Assembly (NCBI GenBank): GCA_002392745.1
Contig: DGHR01000013.1
Location: 1,272-65,271 of the forward strand
DNA length: 64,000 nucleotides
Direction of reading: 5' to 3'
Source of the DNA: Bacteroidales bacterium UBA3843
GTDB taxonomy: Bacteria; Bacteroidota; Bacteroidia; Bacteroidales; Paludibacteraceae
The number at the start of each line of letters is the position of its first letter. Within the stretch, counting starts at the first letter, position 1. The notes under the pieces were generated by a model. It searched no databases. It worked only from the letters and a program-made list of their open reading frames with translations, and had not been told where the DNA came from. Position numbers and translations under genes: made by a program. Shown here piece after piece: positions 58,635-64,000 of this stretch.

Positions 58635-61304
58635 TTAAAACTGTATTTGCATTGACAGACTGTATGTCCGGCTGACGGGATACGAGCGTTTGTCATCCAC
58701 ACCGAGTGTGTTGTTGATAACCGTGCTGTTGATGATTGGTGTCAATCCCGAATAAACAGTGATGGTGGCCAGGTTGTTGACGCTTACCGACAGACGGAAC
58801 GAACTCAGTTTCCACTGCGGTTTGCAGGGCAGTGTCCAACCGAGCGTCAGATAGTCGATATTCACATAGTCTCCCCGTTCCAGCCAATAGTCGGTAACGG
58901 TCAGGTCGTCTATGTTCTTCTCCGGCGCCGTCTTCATTACATTGTAGTACGGCAGACTCCCCATGTTCATATAACTCAGTGCCGATCCGTTGTAAATCTT
59001 GTGTCCGAACGCACCGTTCAGCTGGATACTCAAATCAAACTGCTTGTACCGTACGGAGATATTACTGCCCATCAGTACTTTCGGGGTAGCTTGACCGCAT
59101 ACACGCCGGTCACCGCTTCCGTCGGACAAATCAATGGCGCCGTTGCCGTCCAGGTCTTCTATGGTATAGACATACTCGCCGTTCGCATCTGGAGCCAAGC
59201 CCTCGCTGTGTGGCAGGTAGAACACACCAAGCGGATAACCGGGTATTTGGTATACTACATCCGTGTTCCCGCCGTGCAGACCTGCTCCATTCACCGAGGC
59301 AATGGGGGTATAGGTTGGGGCGGTCAGATATTCGCCCTTGTAATAACCGTTCAGCGACAGCAGTTTATTCTGTTGCCACGACAGGTTAAAGCCGATATTG
59401 ACATCCCAATCACGGGTCTTGACTGCTGCCAATCCGAATCCGATTTCGACACCCTGGTTCTGCATCTTGCCCAGATTGGCCAGCATCTTGTCGTAGAGGA
59501 AGGGCGGCACAGGCACGGTGTAGTGGTAGAGCATGTCGTATATATACGAATAATAGTAGTCGGCCGTGAGGACGATGCGGTTATGCCAAAATCCCCACTC
59601 CATGCCCGCGTTGACGGTCTGGGTCTTCTCCCATGTCAGGTCCGGATTCTCATTGCGGGCATAACCCAGTATCACATCCGGCAATCCGTTGGTCTCTGTT
59701 ATCCCGGTCGGCACCATCAGCGAAAGTGATTGGTAAGCAGCTATACCGCTCAGGTTGCCCGACAATCCCCATCCGGCGCGGATATTCAGGCGGGTAAGCC
59801 AGTTCTGGTCCTCCAACCATGTCTCTTTCTTCATATTCCACGCTATGTTGGCCGAGGGGAAGAAACCCCATTTATGGCCGGCTGCAGCTACCGAACTGGC
59901 ATCGCCGCGGGCGGCAAGCGTGATGGTGTATCTGCCCAAAGCCGTATAACTCACGCGGCCCATGACCGACGCCATCCGCTGCTGCTCGTTGCTGCTGCCC
60001 GTGCCTTCCCACAACCGCAGTCCGCCGACAGCCAGGTTGTCATAGCCGTAGGCATTGGATGCCAGACGGTTGATGGTGGTATGAAAAGCCGTGATGTTGC
60101 GCCCTTGCATCTCACCCAGCACATCCGCCTCTATATGATGACGCGTTCCCCAGTCGTGGGCATAGCGCACCGACGCATTGACAAGCCACACATGGCTCTT
60201 GCCTGCGCCGCGGTACACCTTGCCTGTACTCTCCATATACGTCGGATAGAAATGACTGTCATCATCGGCATCGTAGCTGTAACTGCCATAGACAGCCGCC
60301 GTCAGACCATACCCTATATTACCCGTCACGCGCAGGTGCGTGTTGAAGTGCATTGCCTCGTTGTGTTTCTTGATATCCAACAAGCCCATTGGGTTGTTTA
60401 TCTGGCTTGCATCGGCATAGCCGTTGTAGCCGCCTCCGGCATTACGCTCATTGGGAAAAGTGGGATTGAATGCCGCGGCGGAATAGAATGTCTTCTGCAC
60501 GTCGTTCAGGTACCGGTTGTGACCTACGGCACCGAAGAGCCCCAGATCGAATGTCAGATGCTTGTCCAGCATATGTTGCGTCACATCCAGTTTGGCGGTA
60601 AAATTGCGGGTACCCATCTCGCGGACTATGCTGTTGTTCTGGCTATATGAGACAGCTCCGCGATAACTGGTATTCTCCGTGCCGCCACCCAAAGCCACAT
60701 GGTGGTTGTGTACGATACCCGTTCTCAAAATAGCCCGTTGCCAGTCGGTGGAGGCGCCGCCGTCTGCGATAGCCATCCCGCGTGCGGAAGTCACGGAGCG
60801 GTACTCGTCGGCCGTGAGCATATTCAGAAACTTATCCGCATGGGCAAAACCGACACTGCCGGCGTAGGATATATGGAACTTGCCCTCTGCGCCGCGACGT
60901 GTTCTTACTTCTATCACACCGGCTGCACCGCGTGCACCGTATTGCGCCGTCTGGGCGGCGTCCTTCAGAATCGTGAAACTCTCAATATCTCCGGGGAAGA
61001 CAGTGGCCAGTGTTCGCAAGTCGGATGACATGCCGTCTATGATAACCAACGGTTCGTTTCCGCCTGTTAGCGAGTGGTTACCGCGCACTCGCACCGACGA
61101 CAGCATTGCCTCCGGGTTGGTGTTGGACCCCACCGTCACACCCGCCGTCTGACCGTTCAGCACATCCAATGCGTTGGTCAGGTGACCGCGGCGGGAAGTC
61201 TCTACGCGCAAGGTATCGGTTACCGATTCCGCGGGAACCGGCTGCTCTGCACCAACGCCCACCGGCAGCAACAATAATATCGTCAACAGAACAGTGTTTC
61301 TCAT
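58635..61304 (-). CDS. SusC/RagA family TonB-linked outer-membrane transporter
   Basis: The protein has 889 residues from the ATG at 61304 (MRNTVLLTILLLLPVGVGA). The plug domain starts almost at once (GHLTNALDVLNGQTAGVTVG, VRVRGNHSLTGGNEPLVIIDG, IESFTILKDAAQTAQYGARGAAGVIEV), followed by the barrel ending SYPVSRTYSLSMQIQF. The usual N-terminal CarboxypepD_reg-like domain (~80 residues) is absent, which makes this a short SusC. The RGNxSLxGxNEPLxVIDG phrase is diagnostic. With the SusD gene 31 bp downstream it forms an orphan uptake pair. The promoter lies so close that the leader would be only a few nucleotides. Confidence 0.93.
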   Translation of the reverse strand: MRNTVLLTILLLLPVGVGAEQPVPAESVTDTLRVETSRRGHLTNALDVLNGQTAGVTVGSNTNPEAMLSSVRVRGNHSLTGGNEPLVIIDGMSSDLRTLATVFPGDIESFTILKDAAQTAQYGARGAAGVIEVRTRRGAEGKFHISYAGSVGFAHADKFLNMLTADEYRSVTSARGMAIADGGASTDWQRAILRTGIVHNHHVALGGGTENTSYRGAVSYSQNNSIVREMGTRNFTAKLDVTQHMLDKHLTFDLGLFGAVGHNRYLNDVQKTFYSAAAFNPTFPNERNAGGGYNGYADASQINNPMGLLDIKKHNEAMHFNTHLRVTGNIGYGLTAAVYGSYSYDADDDSHFYPTYMESTGKVYRGAGKSHVWLVNASVRYAHDWGTRHHIEADVLGEMQGRNITAFHTTINRLASNAYGYDNLAVGGLRLWEGTGSSNEQQRMASVMGRVSYTALGRYTITLAARGDASSVAAAGHKWGFFPSANIAWNMKKETWLEDQNWLTRLNIRAGWGLSGNLSGIAAYQSLSLMVPTGITETNGLPDVILGYARNENPDLTWEKTQTVNAGMEWGFWHNRIVLTADYYYSYIYDMLYHYTVPVPPFLYDKMLANLGKMQNQGVEIGFGLAAVKTRDWDVNIGFNLSWQQNKLLSLNGYYKGEYLTAPTYTPIASVNGAGLHGGNTDVVYQIPGYPLGVFYLPHSEGLAPDANGEYVYTIEDLDGNGAIDLSDGSGDRRVCGQATPKVLMGSNISVRYKQFDLSIQLNGAFGHKIYNGSALSYMNMGSLPYYNVMKTAPEKNIDDLTVTDYWLERGDYVNIDYLTLGWTLPCKPQWKLSSFRLSVSVNNLATITVYSGLTPIINSTVINNTLGVDDKRSYPVSRTYSLSMQIQF

Positions 61305-61312
61305 AGCGCTTG

Positions 61313-61344
61313 CAAAGGTACAACAAAAATTGCACATACGCAAG
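61313..61344 (-). promoter_or_regulatory. Promoter of the susC-susD operon
   Basis: Minus-strand CTTG (61341-61344), 20 nt, TACCTTTG (61313-61320); extended box CTTGCGTATGTG with spacer CAATTTTTGTTG (class II). The ATG at 61304 is 8 bp beyond the -7 box. Confidence 0.76.
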
Positions 61345-61416
61345 TAAATAATGCAGAATTTTAGAAAAAGTAGAGTGTCACTCTACGTTTTTTAGGAATA
61401 GACCGCAGGGCAGGCA

Positions 61417-61521
61417 CTATGCTTGCATAAGACGGATGATGATTGTAGTGAAATGACGGGCTGTGCTCTTTTCTACTATCCCGCTAATATACTTAATCCG
61501 TCCCCACTCTACTTTTTCGGA
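61417..61521 (-). repeat. Dispersed repeat A, copy 2 (about 105 bp, inverted)
   Basis: The reverse complement of this stretch aligns with 19921-20022, sharing tccgaaaaag, ggattaagtatattagcg and cgtcttatgcaagcatag. Sequence on either side is unrelated between the copies, so both ends of the unit are defined. Confidence 0.8.
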
Positions 61522-61546
61522 TTCGGGGGAAAATGGTAGGCAAATC

Positions 61547-61675
61547 TTCGGACCAACCTGCTGATAATTTCCTTCTAATATGCTGCCAATCACGAACTAT
61601 ACACAAATTATAGACGAACTATAGACGAACTATTAGAATAACCACAGAGGAATCTGAGTGGTATCTGAGAGGCTG
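61547..61675. repeat. 11-bp-period array in the susC-MIP18 gap
   Basis: Successive 11-bp units such as ttccttctaat, atgctgccaat, cacgaactata, cacaaattata, gacgaactata and agaggaatctg keep register for about ten units, though each has drifted. Confidence 0.7.
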
Positions 61676-61765
61676 CTCTCATTCTTCCACCGGGACAGCA
61701 TAGCGGTCCGGAAATTCCGGACTTTCCGGTACTGTTTGCCGCAAGTCTGTTATCCACTTTATAAT

Positions 61766-61829
61766 CAGCGATTTACAAAATAGTTATCGGAGGCATTTCG
61801 AAGGCGCATCGGAGTAATCTCGGAGGCAA
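61766..61829. repeat. Dispersed intergenic repeat B, copy 2
   Basis: Matches 1644-1707 without gaps; the 11-bp units (atcggagtaat, ctcggaggcaa, ctcggactcaa) continue a little further to about 61840. Confidence 0.7.
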
Positions 61830-61893
61830 CTCGGACTCAATCCCTCTTTCTTGGTTGTTTCCGGACAATTTGATTGCCCCAATCACCTACAAC

Positions 61894-61911
61894 ATAGAAT
61901 AATTATTCTAT
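61894..61911. promoter_or_regulatory. Palindrome ATAGAATAATTATTCTAT
   Basis: A perfect 18-bp palindrome centred 58.5 bp before the TACCTTTG at 61961, the same distance as the near-identical palindrome before the dxs promoter. Confidence 0.6.
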
Positions 61912-61936
61912 TCGCTTCATTTTTATACGACAAAAA

Positions 61937-61968
61937 TTTGCGTATGTGCAATTTTTGTCGTACCTTTG
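61937..61968 (+). promoter_or_regulatory. Promoter of the MIP18-family gene
   Basis: TTTG (61937-61940), 20 nt, TACCTTTG (61961-61968); extended box TTTGCGTATGTG and spacer CAATTTTTGTCG (class II), identical to the dxs promoter over most of its length. Confidence 0.78.
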
Positions 61969-62004
61969 CACCCGTTTTGCGGAAAAGCCGATGAAATAAA
62001 CTAT

Positions 62005-62319
62005 ATGAACGAGTTTTTAGAGACTGAAGAACAGATACTGAAGATGCTCAAGACCGTCTTCGATCCCGAGATTCCGGTCAATATCTACGACCTGGGGCTC
62101 ATCTATGGCATCGACATCAAGGACAACGGCGTGTGCGACATCACCATGACCCTCACCGCCCCTTCATGCCCTGCCGGCGATTTTCTCGTGGAAGACATAC
62201 GACAGAAAGTGGGCAGCGTAGAGGGCATCAAGGACGTGAACGTAAACATCGTCTTTGAACCCGAGTGGACCAAAGACATGATGAGCGAAGAAGCCAAATT
62301 GGAACTTGGCTTCTTGTAA
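62005..62319 (+). CDS. MIP18/DUF59 family Fe-S assembly protein (SufT-like)
   Basis: The protein has 104 residues from the ATG at 62005 (MNEFLETEEQILKMLKTVFD). The MIP18 fold is shown by VFDPEIPVNIYDLGLIYGID near 18-37 and MTLTAPSCPAGDFLVEDIR near 50-68, which includes the conserved cysteine, and the closing WTKDMMSEEAKLELGFL. By family knowledge it helps maturation of iron-sulfur proteins in the cytoplasm. An in-frame start further upstream at 61966 lies inside the promoter and is rejected. Confidence 0.92.
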   Translation: MNEFLETEEQILKMLKTVFDPEIPVNIYDLGLIYGIDIKDNGVCDITMTLTAPSCPAGDFLVEDIRQKVGSVEGIKDVNVNIVFEPEWTKDMMSEEAKLELGFL

Positions 62320-62334
62320 ATCTTTTATTTATGT

Positions 62335-62417
62335 TTACATCGTACATCGTCACTTCGTACTTCGTACATCAAATAATTCCTTCGTACATCGTACATCGTC
62401 ACTTCGTACTTTAATTT
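62335..62417. repeat. cgtacat / tcgtact heptamer array before lpxH
   Basis: About eleven 7-bp units (cgtacat, cgtcact, tcgtact, ...) in two similar blocks fill the 110-bp gap between the MIP18 gene and lpxH. Confidence 0.8.
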
Positions 62418-62428
62418 GACTTTCGACT

Positions 62429-63211
62429 ATGATATATTTTTTAAGCGATGCACACTTAGGGAGCCTGGCCGTTGAGAGAGGATGGGCACACCAGAAACGG
62501 GTAATCGACCTGCTGGAGGAGATGAGCAAGGACGCCGCGTCCATCTATATGCTGGGAGATATGTTCGATTTCTGGTTCGAGTATTTCCACCACGACAAAA
62601 ACAAACGCCAGTTCTCACCCTTCTGCAAAGAGATACGCAAACTGACAAGGCAGGGCATACATGTCCATTTCTTTGTCGGCAATCACGATATGTGGACCTT
62701 CGGCGGACTCGCGCAGATGACAGGGGCGGAGATTCACTATGAACCATGCACCATCCGGCGATACGGCAAGACGCTCTATCTGAGCCACGGCGACGGACTG
62801 CTCCCAAGCGACTGGCAGACACGCTACCCCAAACCGGTACTCCGCAAACTCAAGCGTTTCCTGCTACTGCGCAAGATTTTCAAAAGCCCGACCCTGCAAT
62901 TCCTGTTCCGATGCCTGCCGCCGAGTTGGGGAAACCATTTCGGCTACAACTGGGCAAAACGAAGCCGGCTGAAAGAACTCGCCAACCCCTGCCCGTACAA
63001 AGGCGAGGACAAAGAGGAGTTGGTGCTGTTCGCCAAAGACCAGGAGAAGCAGCAAAACCACCGAGACTACTATATCTTCGGACACCGGCATATCGAACTC
63101 GACCTGCAGATAGCCTCCGGGAGCCGCGTGGTCATACTCGGCGATTGTTTCCGCCAATGGACCTACGCACGCCTCGACCACAATGGACAACTGACCCTGC
63201 ATAACTTTTAA
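62429..63211 (+). CDS. lpxH: UDP-2,3-diacylglucosamine diphosphatase
   Basis: The 260-residue calcineurin-type metallophosphoesterase carries all metal blocks: FLSDAHLGS near 4-12, MLGDMFDFWFEYF near 41-53, FFVGNHDMWTFG near 81-92, LSHGDGLLPSD near 119-129, and FGHRHIELDLQI near 218-229. The histidine/aspartate set and the FHHDK loop fit LpxH, which splits UDP-diacylglucosamine into lipid X and UMP in lipid A synthesis at the inner membrane. Length is normal. It has no separate promoter in view and probably shares the transcript of the MIP18 gene through the heptamer array. Confidence 0.92.
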   Translation: MIYFLSDAHLGSLAVERGWAHQKRVIDLLEEMSKDAASIYMLGDMFDFWFEYFHHDKNKRQFSPFCKEIRKLTRQGIHVHFFVGNHDMWTFGGLAQMTGAEIHYEPCTIRRYGKTLYLSHGDGLLPSDWQTRYPKPVLRKLKRFLLLRKIFKSPTLQFLFRCLPPSWGNHFGYNWAKRSRLKELANPCPYKGEDKEELVLFAKDQEKQQNHRDYYIFGHRHIELDLQIASGSRVVILGDCFRQWTYARLDHNGQLTLHNF

Positions 63212-63338
63212 GTATATCATCACTTATATATAAAATACTGCTTGTGATTTGAATTGAAAATTTTATTTATGTTTATGTCTTTTTAGGTTTTTGTCTAAAA
63301 ATATTTTCTTTATATCGATTTATATTTTTTTCTAATAA

Positions 63339-63448
63339 CCAATAACCAATCACAAATTACCAATCACCAATCACCAATCACAAATTACCAATCACCAATC
63401 ACCAATCACCAATCACCAATCACCAATCACCTCTAACCTTTCACCTTT
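63339..63448. repeat. ccaatca heptamer array before mazG, about 15 units
   Basis: Mostly ccaatca, with ccaataa, caaatta and finally cctctaa, cctttca, cctttat; it stops a few bases before the mazG ATG. It is the reverse-complement family of the 25151 array. The AT-rich 63212-63338 stretch before it shows no clear promoter. Confidence 0.9.
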
Positions 63449-63455
63449 ATTACAT

Positions 63456-64000
63456 ATGCATACAAGAGAAGAACAACTGGCTGCGTTCGGCCGTCTGCTG
63501 GACGTAATGGACACCCTGCGGGAGAAATGTCCGTGGGACCGCAAGCAGACCTTTGACAGTCTGCGAGAAAACACTATTGAGGAGACTTTCGAACTGGCCG
63601 CCGCCATCAGCCGGCACGACATGACGGAGATAAGCAAAGAACTGGGCGACGTGCTCCTACACGTGGTTTTCTACGCCAAGATGGGCTCCGAGAGAGAAAA
63701 AGACTGCGCCGGCTCGTCTGCAGACCAACCGCGCGACTACTTTGACATCGCCGATGTATGCAACCGCCTGTGCGACAAACTGATTTTCCGCCACCCCCAT
63801 ATCTATAAAACAAATGACCAAATCGTAAATGGTCAAATCGTAAATGACACCGATGTTAGCCATCTCTGGGAACAGGTCAAACTTCGAGAGAAAGACGGCA
63901 ACAAGACCGTGTTAGGAGGTATTCCCGACAGCCTGCCATCGCTCGTCAAGGCCTATCGTATCCAAGACAAAGTAGCCAACGTAGGTTTTGACTGGGAAAA
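63456..64000 (+). CDS. mazG: Nucleoside triphosphate pyrophosphohydrolase MazG (partial)
   Basis: The ATG at 63456 (MHTREEQLAAFGRLLDVMDT) opens a frame that runs off the window after about 181 residues. MazG blocks visible are LREKCPWDRKQTFDSLRENTIEETFELAAAI (residues ~22-52), with the metal-binding EExxE helix, KELGDVLLHVVFYA near 66-79 and KLIFRHPHIY. MazG hydrolyses NTPs to NMP and pyrophosphate as house-cleaning or (p)ppGpp control. Compared with the usual form there is an insert REKDCAGSSADQP and a second one, NDQIVNGQIVNDTD, encoded by a 7-bp array (63812-63848). The 3' part lies outside the window. Confidence 0.93.
   Translation, partial: MHTREEQLAAFGRLLDVMDTLREKCPWDRKQTFDSLRENTIEETFELAAAISRHDMTEISKELGDVLLHVVFYAKMGSEREKDCAGSSADQPRDYFDIADVCNRLCDKLIFRHPHIYKTNDQIVNGQIVNDTDVSHLWEQVKLREKDGNKTVLGGIPDSLPSLVKAYRIQDKVANVGFDWE
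63812..63848. repeat. Heptamer array inside mazG
   Basis: Units aaatgac, caaatcg, taaatgg, then tcaaatcg and taaatgac encode NDQIVNGQIVND between the RHPHIY block and the following LWEQVK helix. Confidence 0.75.

Noticed and set aside
61966..62004. N-terminal extension of the MIP18 gene (MHPFCGKADEINY)
   Set aside because: It begins within the -7 box of the promoter, before the transcript can start.

Overview
The window reads as a piece of a Bacteroidales chromosome (phylum Bacteroidota), probably a gut or rumen lineage. The support is a SusC/SusD pair, the Bacteroidota promoter form (TTTG, about 20 nt, TAnnTTTG) at 19 places, the small DUF4295 protein beside L28 and L33, a TamL-type barrel, and an enzyme set typical of the order. 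The genus cannot be fixed from the sequence. I found no tRNA, rRNA, CRISPR array or transposase gene.

Layout. 1-4.3 kb (minus): a sugar-kinase-like/RapZ fusion, then a two-gene restriction-modification module (EcoRI-family adenine methylase plus a DUF262-HNH nuclease). 4.4-6.2 kb (minus): a YegS/DAGK-type lipid kinase and the L28-L33-DUF4295 ribosomal operon. 6.2-16.8 kb: a SulP transporter, PreA, an outer-membrane protein, a 1,614-residue TamB protein that carries a TamL/Omp85 barrel on its own C-terminus, and a CPA2 antiporter. 16.8-19.3 kb is an AT-rich island with a 3'-truncated Dam methylase, DpnD, DpnI and a small membrane protein. 19.3-20.4 kb is a gene-poor, repeat-rich stretch with a candidate small RNA. 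20.4-29.1 kb: dxs-trkA-trkH, an SGNH/MBOAT acyl-transfer pair and coaE. 29-33.5 kb: nadC (minus), then a three-gene envelope operon ending in rlmH. 33.6-44.3 kb: an M23/LysM peptidase, an EF-hand membrane protein, rpsA, argS, a GT2 enzyme, a metallo-beta-lactamase-fold hydrolase and an aminopeptidase P. 44.3-54.7 kb (minus): a TonB receptor followed by three large secreted proteins. 54.9-61.3 kb (minus): htpG and a SusC/SusD pair. 61.3-62.0 kb: a second repeat-rich gap. 62.0-64.0 kb: an MIP18-family protein, lpxH and the start of mazG.

The most notable biology is as follows. (1) A DpnI cassette, whose nuclease cuts methylated GATC, sits directly behind a Dam gene that lacks its C-terminal motifs, which looks like a frozen DpnII-to-DpnI exchange. 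(2) TamB and its outer-membrane partner barrel are one polypeptide. (3) Promoters are conserved well beyond the usual boxes and fall into two spacer classes. (4) The non-coding DNA is built largely from 7-bp-period and 11-bp-period arrays, and heptamer arrays also appear in frame inside conserved enzymes such as Dxs, PreA, ArgS and MazG. (5) Several dispersed non-coding repeats and a palindrome at fixed distance upstream of promoters suggest small undescribed elements.

All family names are from recognising motifs by eye; no database search was run.
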